A DNA stretch of 64,000 bases from Candidatus Rhodoferax randersensis (GTDB lineage Bacteria > Pseudomonadota > Gammaproteobacteria > Burkholderiales > Burkholderiaceae_C). Below are positions 17,185 to 26,797 of the stretch, one piece after another. The notes under the pieces are model-generated. The model was not told the origin of the DNA and searched no databases. It saw nothing but the letters and a program-made list of their open reading frames with translations. The translations under genes were made by a program, and so were the position numbers. The stretch covers positions 1-64,000 of the forward strand of contig JADKEH010000020.1 of assembly GCA_016718155.1 (NCBI GenBank). The letters are read 5' to 3'. The first letter of the stretch is position 1, and the number at the start of each line of letters is the position of its first letter.

Positions 17185-18650
17185 CAGTTGTCTTTGGTCG
17201 CCCAATCAATCAGCGCGTCCATGGCCGGGCGGGCCGCGTTGGCATTGGGATGGTTGACGATGGCCACCAGCACATAGCGTTTGCCGCTGAGCGCATGGAC
17301 GTAACCGGCCAGCGCGGTCACATCGCGCAGGCTGCCGGTCTTGAGGTGCGCGCTGCCGGCCGCCTTGACGCGGGCGCGACGCAGCGTGCCGTCAACGCCG
17401 GTGATCGGCAGCGAGGCCATCAGCTCTGGCATCTGGGGCGAGCGGTAGGCGGTTTGCAGCAGCCGCGCCAAAGCTGCCGCGCTGATGCGCTCCTTGCGCG
17501 ACAGGCCCGAGCCGTTGTCCAGGATCGGCGCGTCGTCGCCACCCATACGCGACTGCCACCACCGCTGCAGAAACTCGCGCGAAGCTTGCTGCGTGGCCAC
17601 GCCCTGCGGGGTCGCCTGCCCCTCGCCTCGCAGCGGCAAGCTGAGCGTGAGAAACAGTTGCTGTGCCATCACGTTGTTGCTGTATTTGTTGATATCGCGA
17701 ATCACCTCGGCCAGAGTTGGCGAGGCAAGCTCGAAGGCGGGCTTGGGCAACACGCCACCCGGCGCCGGAACCCGCCCCTCACGCACCGTGCCGGCCAGCT
17801 TGCCGCCCATCTCGCGCCACAGGCCCTCGACGGCGCGCACGCCGTAGGTCTTGGGATCGGCGTAGGCGACCGACCACGTTTTCTCGCCACAGGCAGCCGG
17901 GTAGCTGCCGGCAAAACCAATCCGCGTGGCATCGCCAAAATCGGCCTTCAAGGTGGCCCGGTAATCATTGCATGCGCCATTGGACAGCGCCACGCTGGAC
18001 TGCATCTGAACGCCGGCCAGTGGCGGCTCAAAGCCAATCTGCGCGGTGTTGGCGGTGAGGTCGGGCACGAAGGTCATCACCACTGATTTGAAGTTGAACA
18101 GCAGCGCGTCGGGTGCGGCGTTGTAGGGGCGCAGCGGCTCACCGTCAAAATCGGCCGGGTCCTGCTGCACCACTTCGAAGGCACTGCGGTCGAGCACGAT
18201 GTCGCCCGCAATGCTGCGCACGCCCAGGCCCTGCACCCGGCGCAACAGCAGCCAAAGGCGCTCGACCACCAGCTTGGGGTCGCCCTGGCCCAAGATGTAC
18301 AGGTTGCCATACAGCGTGCCGTCGCGCACCGCGCCTTCCACAAACACCGATGTGTTCCACATGAAGGCCGGGCCCAGCGTATCCAGTGCGGCGTAAGTGG
18401 TCACCAGCTTCATGACGGAGGCCGGGTTCACCGGCACGTGGGCGCGGTGGCTCAGACGCGGCGGCACCTTGCCCGCGGCGTCCACCACCAGCACGGTGAC
18501 GGCGTCGCGTGGCAACTTGGCACGCTGCAAGGCCGCGTCGAACTCGGCCGGCAGCGGCTGCGCCAGCGCCGGCTTCATCACCGTCGCCAGCAGGGCGATG
18601 ATCCCCAGCCAGCGACGCCCGTTAGGGGTTGCGTCAGTACAGCAAAACAT
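17184..18650 (-). CDS. dacB: D-alanyl-D-alanine carboxypeptidase/endopeptidase (PBP4, peptidase S13)
   Basis: 488-aa periplasmic class C penicillin-binding protein that trims or cuts peptidoglycan peptides. Signal peptide about 1-30 (ATVMKPALAQ). Active-site motifs are SxxK in NPASVMKLVTTYAAL (about 79), SxN in INKYSNNVMAQQL (about 323) and KTG in GSAHLKTGSLRDVTALAGY (about 430). The large insertion between SxxK and SxN is typical of PBP4. It is transcribed away from the DMT transporter gene at 18712 and is coupled to the SemiSWEET gene. Confidence 0.93.
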   Translation of the reverse strand: MFCCTDATPNGRRWLGIIALLATVMKPALAQPLPAEFDAALQRAKLPRDAVTVLVVDAAGKVPPRLSHRAHVPVNPASVMKLVTTYAALDTLGPAFMWNTSVFVEGAVRDGTLYGNLYILGQGDPKLVVERLWLLLRRVQGLGVRSIAGDIVLDRSAFEVVQQDPADFDGEPLRPYNAAPDALLFNFKSVVMTFVPDLTANTAQIGFEPPLAGVQMQSSVALSNGACNDYRATLKADFGDATRIGFAGSYPAACGEKTWSVAYADPKTYGVRAVEGLWREMGGKLAGTVREGRVPAPGGVLPKPAFELASPTLAEVIRDINKYSNNVMAQQLFLTLSLPLRGEGQATPQGVATQQASREFLQRWWQSRMGGDDAPILDNGSGLSRKERISAAALARLLQTAYRSPQMPELMASLPITGVDGTLRRARVKAAGSAHLKTGSLRDVTALAGYVHALSGKRYVLVAIVNHPNANAARPAMDALIDWATKDN

Positions 18651-18711
18651 ATGCCAGCGAGTCTACAACCCTGCCCCGGCAAGGCGGGTCGCGGCCCAGG
18701 ATAATCAAGCC

Positions 18712-19710
18712 ATGCGTTTCTTCAAGGGCCTGTCCCCCAAAACGGTGGGCCTGGCGGCCGCCCTGGTTACCGTGGTCATCTGGACCGCCTTCATCGTGAT
18801 TGCCCGCGCCTCGGCCGATCCGAGCCGCCACCCCAGTCTCAACCCCTTTGACATCGCCCTGGCGCGCATACTCGGCGCCGGCCTGATTCTGCTGCCCTGG
18901 GGTTGGTGGCTGGTGCGCCAACAAAAGCTCAAGGGCTCGCTGCTGGGCCTGTCGCCACTACCTCTGCGCGTGACGGCCACGGTCGGCCTATTTGGCGGCT
19001 TGCTGTATGCGCCGCTGGCCTACAGCGGTTTTGGCTTTGCGCCAGCCGCCCATGCCTCGGTGCTGATGCCGGGCAGCCTGCCCTTGTGGACTGCCCTGCT
19101 GGCAGTGGTCGTGCTGCATGACCGCCTGACGCCGGCGCGCGTCCTGGGCCTGGCCCTGATCGTGACGGGCGACTTGCTGGTGGGCGGCGCCAGCCTGCTG
19201 CGTGCGCTGGACGGCGGCGAAGTCTGGAAGGGCGACCTGCTGTTCATGACCGCCGCCTTCTGCTGGTCGATCTACAGCGTGCTGGCGCGCCGCCATGCGC
19301 TGGACGCGGTCAAGGCCACCATCGCCATCACCGCCTTTGCCTTTATCGCCTATGTGCCGAGCTACTTGCTGCTGCTGGCGCTGGACGTCGTGCCCGGCCG
19401 GTTTCTGAGCGCGCCGCTGGGCGACGTTGTTTTCCAGATGGTGTTTCAGGGGGTCGGCTCGGTGGTGATCTCTGGCATCGCCTTCACCAAGATGATTCAG
19501 CACTATGGGCCGGTGCGCTCGACCATGATCACCGCGCTGGTGCCGGGGCTGTCGGCGCTGGCGGCGGTGGTGTTTTTGGGCGAGCCACTGCAATGGAACC
19601 TGTTGGCCGGGCTGGCCCTAGTAACCGGCGGCATCGTGTTTGGCGTGCGTCGCGCGGCGGCGGCGGCGCCGCTGGCGGCAGCCCAGAAATCGGTCATCAA
19701 TGCGCCTTGA
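18712..19710 (+). CDS. DMT superfamily transporter (EamA domains)
   Basis: 332-aa inner-membrane protein with about ten helices in two EamA repeats (about 12-150 and 180-315). Visible landmarks are VVIWTAFIVIARAS, LLYAPLAYSGFGFAPAAHASVLMPGSLPLWTA in the first repeat and FCWSIYSVLARRHAL with FTKMIQHYGPVRSTMITALVPGLSALAAVVFLGEPL in the second. These carriers export or import small metabolites; the substrate cannot be told from sequence. ATG at 18712 is chosen because the upstream frame overlaps dacB in antisense. Confidence 0.85.
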   Translation: MRFFKGLSPKTVGLAAALVTVVIWTAFIVIARASADPSRHPSLNPFDIALARILGAGLILLPWGWWLVRQQKLKGSLLGLSPLPLRVTATVGLFGGLLYAPLAYSGFGFAPAAHASVLMPGSLPLWTALLAVVVLHDRLTPARVLGLALIVTGDLLVGGASLLRALDGGEVWKGDLLFMTAAFCWSIYSVLARRHALDAVKATIAITAFAFIAYVPSYLLLLALDVVPGRFLSAPLGDVVFQMVFQGVGSVVISGIAFTKMIQHYGPVRSTMITALVPGLSALAAVVFLGEPLQWNLLAGLALVTGGIVFGVRRAAAAAPLAAAQKSVINAP

Positions 19711-19733
19711 ACGCTTATCCGTATTGACTTGTG

Positions 19734-19752
19734 TGCTATCTATTTAGTAGCA
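19734..19752. repeat. Short inverted repeat TGCTA-N9-TAGCA
   Basis: TGCTATCTATTTAGTAGCA. Eighteen of its bases occur exactly, on the other strand, at 53358-53375. A looser relative (TGCTACCAAAACACTAGCA) is inside hutD near 34090. Confidence 0.6.
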
Positions 19753-19808
19753 ATCAAGGCGCATCAGAGTTTGCTCCCCAGCGCATGCCAAGCCCTACAA
19801 TGCGAGCC

Positions 19809-20561
19809 ATGCAATTGCTTGCCCTGGACACCAGCACCGAGACCCTGTCGATCGCGGTTCAGCGCCTGGTCGACGGGCAGGTACGGGTCTGGCAACACAG
19901 CGAGCCGGGTGGCGCCCAGACCTCCACGCGCCTGATCCCGGCGATCCAGACCCTGTTGGCACAGGCCGGGCTGACGGTAGGCCAGCTCGACGCGATTGCC
20001 TTCGGTTGCGGGCCGGGGTCGTTCACCGGCCTGCGCACCGCCTGTTCGGTGGCGCAAGGCCTGGCCTTTGGCGCGGCGGCCCACGCGCCAGACGGTCGCA
20101 GCATGCCGGTACTGCCGGTGGACACGCTGCTGGCGGTGGCCGAAGAAGCACGCTTTCAGCACGCCCCCCAGACCGCGCCACTGCAGGTGCTGAGCTTGCT
20201 GGATGCCCGCATGGATGAGATGTACGTCGGCCGCTACCGCTATGCGGACGGCCACTGGACCCAATTGGAAGACTTCAACCTGATGCGGCCCGAAGACCTG
20301 GCGCCGCAGCCGCTCTGGCTGCTGGCCGGCAATGTGTGGGATGCCTACGGGCAACGCTTGCCCGCCAGCGCAAGCCTGGGCTTCAAGACGCTGCCCACTG
20401 CCAGCGCCCTGCTGCGCCTGGCGCCCCAGTTGCTGGCGCAGGGTGCTGCCATCGACCCGGCTCTGGCGCTGCCGCGCTACATCCGTGACAAGGTCGCCAA
20501 GACCACGCAGGAGCGCGCGGTCGAGCGCAATCTGGCCACGCAAGGGGCCATGCTGCCGTGA
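19809..20561 (+). CDS. tsaB: tRNA threonylcarbamoyladenosine biosynthesis protein TsaB
   Basis: Scaffold subunit of the TsaBDE complex that makes t6A at tRNA position 37. The 250-aa ASKHA protein starts MQLLALDTSTETLSIAV and has the conserved GCGPGSFTGLRTACSVAQGLAFG (about 65-87) and LLDARMDEMYVGRY (about 128-141). A start nine bases upstream (MRAMQLL) is also possible. It overlaps rimI by four bases (GTGA). Confidence 0.93.
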   Translation: MQLLALDTSTETLSIAVQRLVDGQVRVWQHSEPGGAQTSTRLIPAIQTLLAQAGLTVGQLDAIAFGCGPGSFTGLRTACSVAQGLAFGAAAHAPDGRSMPVLPVDTLLAVAEEARFQHAPQTAPLQVLSLLDARMDEMYVGRYRYADGHWTQLEDFNLMRPEDLAPQPLWLLAGNVWDAYGQRLPASASLGFKTLPTASALLRLAPQLLAQGAAIDPALALPRYIRDKVAKTTQERAVERNLATQGAMLP

Positions 20562-21025
20562 ATGCCATCCTGAAACCCGTTGAGGCGCGCTTTGAGCCGC
20601 TCTCGGCACACCGGCTGGACACCGTTCTGAACATCGAGCTGCAGGCCTATCCGCACCCGTGGTCCAAAACCAATTTTGACGATGCGCTGAAATCGGGCTA
20701 CCAGGCGCAGTTGCTGCTGGCCGAGGAAGCCCTGCTGGGTTACTTCGTGGCCATGAAAGGCGTCGATGAAGTGCACCTGCTCAACATCACGGTGGCGCCT
20801 GCCCACCAGCGCCAGGGCTGGGCGCGGGTGATGCTCGACGCGCTGCGCATCTGGTCGCGCGGACAGGGAGCGCAATGGCTGTGGCTGGAGGCCCGCGTTG
20901 GCAACGCGCGCGCGCTGCAGGTCTATGAGAGCCACGGCTTTCGGCACGTCGGCCGGCGCAAGGCCTACTACCCCGGCGCCGACAACACTCGCGAAGACGC
21001 GATTGTGATGAACCTGCCTCTGTGA
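20558..21025 (+). CDS. rimI: Ribosomal protein bS18-alanine N-acetyltransferase
   Basis: 155-aa GNAT acetyltransferase that acetylates the N-terminal alanine of S18. Acetyl-CoA-binding segment VHLLNITVAPAHQRQGWARVMLDAL (about 69-93) contains the Q/RxxGxA-type loop, followed by WLEARVGNARALQVYESHGFRHVGRRKAYYP (about 108-138). It begins with GTG overlapping the tsaB stop and ends overlapping the next gene, a tsaB-rimI-UDG arrangement common in Burkholderiales. Confidence 0.92.
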   Translation: MNAILKPVEARFEPLSAHRLDTVLNIELQAYPHPWSKTNFDDALKSGYQAQLLLAEEALLGYFVAMKGVDEVHLLNITVAPAHQRQGWARVMLDALRIWSRGQGAQWLWLEARVGNARALQVYESHGFRHVGRRKAYYPGADNTREDAIVMNLPL

Positions 21026-21915
21026 ATGCGACCATGAGCCTCGATCTGGACGCACGACAACGGGCCATGCTCGCCGAGATGGGTGTTCGCGTCTGGCAGC
21101 GTCCGGCGGTGGAAGCGCCAATGCCCGCTGTCGCAGCGCCGCCCACACCCCGCACGGCGTCGGCGCCGCGTCCCCATGCCCGCCCCACCGCGGTCCCCGC
21201 CAGTTCTGCGGTCACCAGCGCGCCTGCGGCGCTTGGCCCAGCACCCACCCAGACGCCCAGCCTGTCCTCGCCCGCGAGCCCGCCGCAATGGGTGCCCGCA
21301 GATGGCTCCCCACTGGGTTGGGCCGCCCTGTCGCAAGCTGTTTTGGAGTGTCAGGCCTGCGGGTTATGCGCCGGTCGCAAAGCGGCAGTATGGGGTGCGA
21401 CGCCGGATCAACCGCAGGCCGACTGGTTGCTGGTCGGCGAGCCGCCCGACGAACTTGAAGAGCGCGAGGGCCAGTCCTTCGCAGGTGCCGCAGGACAGTT
21501 GCTCGACAACATGCTCAAGGCAGTGGGTGCAAACCGGGGCGGCACCGGCCGATTGGGCGCGTATGTCACCAACATCGTCAAGTGCCGGCCCGCCACGCCG
21601 CGCAACCCCGAGTCCAATGAGCTGGCGGTGTGCCAAGCGTATTTGCGCCAAGAGATCGCGCTGGTGAAGCCCAAGCTGATTCTGGCGATGGGGCGTTTTG
21701 CCGCGCAGTCGCTGCTGCAAGCCAGCGTGCCCGACGTAGCCGGCATCCCCCTGGGCAAGCTGCGCGGTCAGGTCCATCACTTCCAGGACATCCCGGTCAT
21801 TGTGAGCTACCACCCCACCTACCTGCTGCGCACCCCAGCCGACAAGGCCAAGGCCTGGGCCGACCTGTGCCTGGCGATGGCGACGCTGGAGTCCTCGCAA
21901 AAGCCTGATTCCTGA
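21022..21915 (+). CDS. Family 4 (iron-sulfur) uracil-DNA glycosylase-like protein
   Basis: 297-aa protein: a Pro/Ala-rich linker (about 25-95) followed by the UDG fold. Motif 1 is LLVGEPPDELEEREGQSFAGAAGQLLD (about 137-163), the middle motif NIVKCRPATPRNPESNE and the distal HPT motif VSYHPTYLLRTPADK (about 258-272). Cysteines of CQACGLC, in IVKCRP and in LAVCQAYL provide four possible ligands for the [4Fe-4S] cluster. It would remove uracil from DNA. Starts with GTG overlapping rimI. Confidence 0.88.
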   Translation: MNATMSLDLDARQRAMLAEMGVRVWQRPAVEAPMPAVAAPPTPRTASAPRPHARPTAVPASSAVTSAPAALGPAPTQTPSLSSPASPPQWVPADGSPLGWAALSQAVLECQACGLCAGRKAAVWGATPDQPQADWLLVGEPPDELEEREGQSFAGAAGQLLDNMLKAVGANRGGTGRLGAYVTNIVKCRPATPRNPESNELAVCQAYLRQEIALVKPKLILAMGRFAAQSLLQASVPDVAGIPLGKLRGQVHHFQDIPVIVSYHPTYLLRTPADKAKAWADLCLAMATLESSQKPDS

Positions 21916-21941
21916 CGTTGTCGCGGACTGCGAGGCGGCCT

Positions 21942-22018
21942 CGTCATTGCGAGCGCAGTGAAGCAATCCAGTTCCCCAAAATACGTGGATCGCCACGGCC
22001 TGCGGCCTCGCGATGACG
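21942..22018. repeat. Dispersed palindromic repeat, copy 6 (before pyrF)
   Basis: CGTCATTGCGAGCGCAGTG-AAGCAATCCA arm, then GATCGCCACGGCCTGCGG-CCTCGCGATGACG arm, separated by GTTCCCCAAAATACGTG. Confidence 0.85.
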
Positions 22019-22077
22019 AATTGGGTGCAGACGTCGCTGCGCTGCGGTCTGTCCCGCAAGAACTTAGAATTGCCGCC

Positions 22078-22920
22078 ATGACCTTTACTGACATGCTGCG
22101 CGACGCCGAGCGTCAACATGACTCGATGCTGTGTGTGGGCTTGGACCCGGACCCGGCCAAATTTCCCACCCCCTACCGCGGCGACGCCAGCAAGATTGGT
22201 GACTTTTGTTGTGCCATCGTGGACGCCACGGCCGACCTGGTGATCGCCTTCAAACCGCAGATCGCCTACTTCGCGGCACATCGCGCCGAGGATCAGTTGG
22301 AGCGGCTGATTGCCCACATCCGGCGCGCCGCGCCGAGCGTGCCGGTGATCCTGGACGCCAAGCGCGGCGACATCGGCAGCACGGCCGAGCAGTACGCCAT
22401 CGAGGCCTTCGAGCGCTACGGCGCCGACGCCGTCACGCTGTCGCCCTTCATGGGCTTTGACTCGGTGCTGCCCTATCTCAAGTACCAGGGCAAGGGCGCC
22501 TTCCTGCTGTGCCGCACCTCCAACCCCGGCGGCGACGACCTGCAGTCGCAGCGGCTCGCCAGCGTGCCCGGTGAGCCGCTTCTTTATGAGCACATTGCCA
22601 GGCTGGCGCAAGGGCCGTGGAACCTCAACGGCCAGCTCGGCCTGGTGGTTGGCGCCACCTACCCGTCGGAGTTGGCCACGGTACGCGCCATTGCACCCAC
22701 CCTGCCGCTGTTGGTACCCGGCGTGGGGGCACAGGGCGGCGACGCCATGGCCACGGTCAAGGCCGGCTGGCGCGCCTTCAACGGTCAAACCGTCTCGCCC
22801 ATCATCGTCAACTCGTCGCGCGCCATTCTGTATGCCTCTTCCGGGGATGACTTCGCGGCGCAGGCTCGGCAGGAAGCCGTCAAGACACGCGACCTGTTGC
22901 GCGAGGCCAGCAAATCCTGA
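22078..22920 (+). CDS. pyrF: Orotidine 5'-phosphate decarboxylase (type 2)
   Basis: Final step of UMP synthesis: OMP to UMP and CO2. The 280-aa protein has SMLCVGLDPDPAKFP (about 16-30), FKPQIAYFAAHRAEDQLE, the catalytic K-D cluster in VILDAKRGDIGSTAEQYA (about 97-114) and VPGVGAQGGD near the phosphate site. Length and motifs fit the long bacterial form found in Burkholderiales, about 270-280 aa. ATG at 22078 follows a repeat-filled gap. Confidence 0.95.
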   Translation: MTFTDMLRDAERQHDSMLCVGLDPDPAKFPTPYRGDASKIGDFCCAIVDATADLVIAFKPQIAYFAAHRAEDQLERLIAHIRRAAPSVPVILDAKRGDIGSTAEQYAIEAFERYGADAVTLSPFMGFDSVLPYLKYQGKGAFLLCRTSNPGGDDLQSQRLASVPGEPLLYEHIARLAQGPWNLNGQLGLVVGATYPSELATVRAIAPTLPLLVPGVGAQGGDAMATVKAGWRAFNGQTVSPIIVNSSRAILYASSGDDFAAQARQEAVKTRDLLREASKS

Positions 22921-23072
22921 AACTCTGGGGACGCTCTGTCCTCAACCAATCGTCGGATGTGAAGCGTCGCGGGAATTGCGTAACGGTTTGCAAAGTACAT
23001 GGCCAATCCAGACGCGCTCCTCTACCATCGGCGCATGCGGCCGGTGAGCCGCTGGGCCCAACAGGATCGACC

Positions 23073-25184
23073 ATGGCAACTCCCGATGTATTTGAAGACG
23101 ACGCGGATGTTCTGACCGCGACCCCCCCTCGCGCAGCGCCACCCACCACCTCATTTGCAGCGCCTCTCGAAGCCCCATTGACCACCCCAATTTCCACCCC
23201 ACCGGCCAGCACGCTGGCTGCGGTCGGCTTGGCGGCGGTGTCCCTCGCGGCGTGTGGCGGCGGCGATGACAGCGCGCCGCAGGCGTTCTCGAACCTGCAA
23301 TCGGCTGTGTCCGACTCTTCCTTGCTGCGGGTTGGCTCGGCCCACAGCAGCATGGCCGCGACCAGGGTGCCCGATTCCGAAGCCTTCATGAATTGGGCCG
23401 AAACCAATTTCTCCAGCTTCTTTCCGGGCCACCAGCCCACCCTGTCTGGGGTTGGCTATGTGTTTCGGGCCTACCCCAACGGCAACTTCATCGGCCTGGC
23501 CGGCCAGGACATCTACCTGCTGGGACCGGTGAGCGACGGGGTATTGACCCGCATTGGCACGCTGGCCGACTTTGCCAGCTCGGTCTATCCTGACACGCCC
23601 AACGCGTTTCCCGCCAACGATGCCGAAGCCGCGCGCTTTTTGTTGCAGGCTCAGTTTTCGGCCTCTGACGCCGAGATTGCCGGCGTACGGTCCAAGGGCT
23701 ACGCTGCCTGGCTGGACGAACAATTCAATGCGCCGCTGGGCACCAAGGGCTGGGACTGGCTGACCACCAACGGCTACGGAACGGTCGACAGCAACAAGTA
23801 TTACGACAACAGCTACCCCGGCGACTACATGATCTGGAACCAGCTCATGACGGCGCCCGATGCGCTGCGCAAGCGGGTGGCGCTGGCCTTGTCCGAGTTC
23901 TTTGTGGTCTCGCTTACCGGCCTGGACTTCAGTTGGCGCAGCCACGCCATGGCGCACTACTGGGACATCCTGGTTGGCAACGCCTTTGGCAACTACCGCA
24001 CGCTGCTGGAGGACGTGACCCTCAGCCCCGCCATGGGCTATTACCTCAACACCAAGGGCAACAAGAAAGAGAATTCCTCGGGCCGCCAACCGGACGAAAA
24101 CTACGCCCGCGAAGTGATGCAGTTGTTCTCGATCGGCTTATTTGGCATGGACCTGAGTGGCGCCGAGCATCGTGACAACCTGGGCAACAAGCTCGAAACC
24201 TACACCGCCAGTGATGTCTCCAACCTGGCGCGCGTCTTCACCGGCTACGACTTCGACCAGAGCCAGAACGTCGACACCATCGTGGACGGCTCGCGCAAGG
24301 TGCCCAACACCGCGTTCACGCGCTTGCCGATGTCGTTCAAGGCCAACGACCATTCGACCCTGGCGGCAAGCTTTCTGGGCACCACCATTGCCGCCGGCAC
24401 GCCCGGGCCGCAGGCGCTCAAGACCGCGCTGGACACCTTGTTCAACCACCCCAATGTGGCGCCCTTCCTGGGCAAGCAAATGATCCAGCGGCTGGTCACC
24501 AGCAACCCCAGCTATGGCTACGTGGCGCGGGTGGCGGCGGTCTTCAACAACAACGGCGCGGGTGTGCGCGGCGACTTGAAGGCCATGTTCAAGGCGATTC
24601 TTCTCGACGACGAAGCGCGCAACGCCACCGGGCTGACACAGCCGCTGTTTGGCAAGCTGCGCGAACCGATGCTGCGCCTGGTGCAATGGGGCCGCACGTT
24701 TGGCCTGACTTCCACCGCTGGCACCTGGAAGATTGGCGACCTAAGCAACCCGGCCACGCAGCTCAGCCAGAGCCCGCTGCGTTCGCCCTCGGTGTTCAAC
24801 TACTTCCGGCCCGGTTATGTGCCGCCCTCCTCGGCGCTCACGGCCATGCAATCGGTGGCGCCCGAGTTCCAGATCGTCAGCGAGAGCAGTGTCGGTGGTT
24901 ACCTCAACTACATGCAAAACGTGATCCAGAACGGCATCAACTCGGACCTCAAGGCCGCCTACACCAGTGAACTGGCGCTGGTCACCGATGCCAGCGCACT
25001 GCTGGCCCGGCTCAACCTGATCCTGTGCGCCGGGCAGTTGTCCAGCGCCACCCGGACGCTTGTGGTCAATGCCCTCAACGCCAACGCCGTGACCAGCACC
25101 AGTTCGGCCTCGGCCAAGCTCAACCGCGTGGCCGCTGCCGTGCTGCTGGTGATGGCCAGCCCCGAGTACCTTGCCCAGAAGTGA
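23073..25184 (+). CDS. DUF1800 family protein with N-terminal lipobox-like segment
   Basis: 703-aa protein of unknown activity. After about 45 unusual residues rich in Thr/Pro comes a hydrophobic stretch ending LAAVSLAACGGGDD, which looks like a lipobox but is farther from the start than usual. About 100-175 holds a small domain (FMNWAETNFSSFFPG, YPNGNFIGLAGQDIYLLG) that recurs at the front of secreted proteins in this bacterial group. The DUF1800 domain follows (about 180-700: ARFLLQAQFSASDAEIAGV, RQPDENYAREVMQLFSIGLFG, LFNHPNVAPFLGKQMIQRLV, FNYFRPGYVPPS). DUF1800 genes are usually paired with a DUF1501 gene, as here. AGGA precedes the ATG. Confidence 0.85.
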   Translation: MATPDVFEDDADVLTATPPRAAPPTTSFAAPLEAPLTTPISTPPASTLAAVGLAAVSLAACGGGDDSAPQAFSNLQSAVSDSSLLRVGSAHSSMAATRVPDSEAFMNWAETNFSSFFPGHQPTLSGVGYVFRAYPNGNFIGLAGQDIYLLGPVSDGVLTRIGTLADFASSVYPDTPNAFPANDAEAARFLLQAQFSASDAEIAGVRSKGYAAWLDEQFNAPLGTKGWDWLTTNGYGTVDSNKYYDNSYPGDYMIWNQLMTAPDALRKRVALALSEFFVVSLTGLDFSWRSHAMAHYWDILVGNAFGNYRTLLEDVTLSPAMGYYLNTKGNKKENSSGRQPDENYAREVMQLFSIGLFGMDLSGAEHRDNLGNKLETYTASDVSNLARVFTGYDFDQSQNVDTIVDGSRKVPNTAFTRLPMSFKANDHSTLAASFLGTTIAAGTPGPQALKTALDTLFNHPNVAPFLGKQMIQRLVTSNPSYGYVARVAAVFNNNGAGVRGDLKAMFKAILLDDEARNATGLTQPLFGKLREPMLRLVQWGRTFGLTSTAGTWKIGDLSNPATQLSQSPLRSPSVFNYFRPGYVPPSSALTAMQSVAPEFQIVSESSVGGYLNYMQNVIQNGINSDLKAAYTSELALVTDASALLARLNLILCAGQLSSATRTLVVNALNANAVTSTSSASAKLNRVAAAVLLVMASPEYLAQK

Positions 25185-25193
25185 AGGAAACCC

Positions 25194-26696
25194 ATGTACC
25201 TGCTGCAACCCCACCTTCACACGCGCCGCGCCTTTTTGCGTCGTGCCGGGCAACTGGCTGTGACCGGCACCGCTTTGCCGATGGCGCTGAACCTGGCCGC
25301 GCTGGGCGAGGCCGCCGCCTTCAACGTCAACCCGAGCGATCCCAACGATTACAAGGCCCTGGTGTGCGTATTCCTCTATGGCGGCAATGACTACGCGAAC
25401 ACGCTGATCACCTACGACGACCCGAGCTACAACCTTTACAGCGCGGTGCGCGGCGGTGGCGCGGGGCAAAGCGCCGATGGCATTGCGCTGGCCAAGTCGG
25501 ATTTGGCCGCCACCTTGCTCAGCCCCACCGTCGCGCTGGCCAATGCCCGCCAGTACGCGCTGCACCCGGCCATGACCGGGCTGGCCGGCTTGTTCAATAC
25601 CGGCAAGGCGGCGGTGCAACTCAATGTGGGTCCGCTGGTGGTGCCCTTGACCCGCGCGCAGTACAACAGCAGCGACCGCGTCAAGTACCCGCTGCCACCC
25701 AAGCTGTTCTCGCACAACGACCAGCAGTCGGTCTGGCAGTCGTCCTCCCCCGAGGGCTCCACCATCGGCTGGGGCGGCAACCTGGGAGACCTGGCGCTGT
25801 CGAGCAACAGCAACAGCCTGTTTACCTGTATCTCGGTGACCGGCAATGCGGTGTTTTTGTCGGGCGACAGCGCACTGTCCTACCAGGTCAGCACCAGTGG
25901 CGCGGTAGCGATCAAGGGGGTCAAGAGCAATGTTTACGGCTCCAGCGCGGTCAAGGACGCGCTGGCCAGCCTGATCCAGCAGCCGCGCGCGCACACGCTG
26001 GAGAATGAGTACAACAAGGTGGTGACGCGGGCGGTCAGCTCCGAGTCCCAGATCACCTCGGCCCTGACGGCCACCGCCAGCACCGGCGTGGCGCCGTTTC
26101 TGGAGCCGATGCCGGCCACCTTCAGTGGCAACTCGCTGGCGTCGCAGCTCAAGATGGTGGCGCGCCTGATCGCCGGGCGCACCACGCTGGGCAACAAACG
26201 CCAGGTGTTCCTGGTGTCGCTGGGCGGCTTCGACCTGCACGACAACCTGATTTCGCAGCAGCCGGTGCTGATGGACCGCGTCAGCGAAGCCATGACCGCG
26301 TTCTACGAGGCCACCGTGACCCTGGGCGTGGCCAACCAAGTGACGACCTTCACCGCGTCCGACTTTGGCCGCACCCTCGCATCGAACGGCGACGGGTCTG
26401 ATCACGGCTGGGGCGGCCATCAGTTTGTGGTGGGCGGCGCGGTTAAGGGCAAGGCGTTTTATGGCAGCGCGCCACCCGTCAGCGTAACAAGCACCAGCGC
26501 ACCTGACGACCAGTGGCATGTGGGGCAAGGCCGTCTGCTGCCCAGCACGTCCGTGGACCAGTACGCCGCCACGCTGGCCAAATGGTTTGGCGTGACCGAC
26601 GGTGAGCTGGCCGGCATCCTGCCCAACCTCAAACATTTTGGTGCGGCGGCTGGCCGACCGGACTACCCCACCAATTTGGGGTTCATGTCGGCTTGA
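25194..26696 (+). CDS. DUF1501 family Tat-exported protein
   Basis: 500-aa protein related to the alkaline phosphatase/sulfatase superfamily. Residues 1-42 are a twin-arginine signal (TRRAFLRRAGQLAVTG). Conserved parts are VCVFLYGGNDYANTLI (about 62-77), ALHPAMTGLAGLFNTGKAAVQLNVGPLV, VFLVSLGGFDLHDNLI (about 340-355) and FTASDFGRTLASNGDGSDHGWGGHQFVVGG (about 385-415) with metal-site-like Asp/His. It begins 9 bp after the DUF1800 stop and ends convergent with nothing; the two products probably act together in the periplasm. Confidence 0.88.
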   Translation: MYLLQPHLHTRRAFLRRAGQLAVTGTALPMALNLAALGEAAAFNVNPSDPNDYKALVCVFLYGGNDYANTLITYDDPSYNLYSAVRGGGAGQSADGIALAKSDLAATLLSPTVALANARQYALHPAMTGLAGLFNTGKAAVQLNVGPLVVPLTRAQYNSSDRVKYPLPPKLFSHNDQQSVWQSSSPEGSTIGWGGNLGDLALSSNSNSLFTCISVTGNAVFLSGDSALSYQVSTSGAVAIKGVKSNVYGSSAVKDALASLIQQPRAHTLENEYNKVVTRAVSSESQITSALTATASTGVAPFLEPMPATFSGNSLASQLKMVARLIAGRTTLGNKRQVFLVSLGGFDLHDNLISQQPVLMDRVSEAMTAFYEATVTLGVANQVTTFTASDFGRTLASNGDGSDHGWGGHQFVVGGAVKGKAFYGSAPPVSVTSTSAPDDQWHVGQGRLLPSTSVDQYAATLAKWFGVTDGELAGILPNLKHFGAAAGRPDYPTNLGFMSA

Positions 26697-26797
26697 AGGT
26701 TCGCGGCCGGGTGGTCGAGTGCGTCGGTACGCCCGCATCGACCGGGCTTGTCCCGCACGTTTCGGATCAACGCGACAATCTGCGGTAAATTGCAGCC

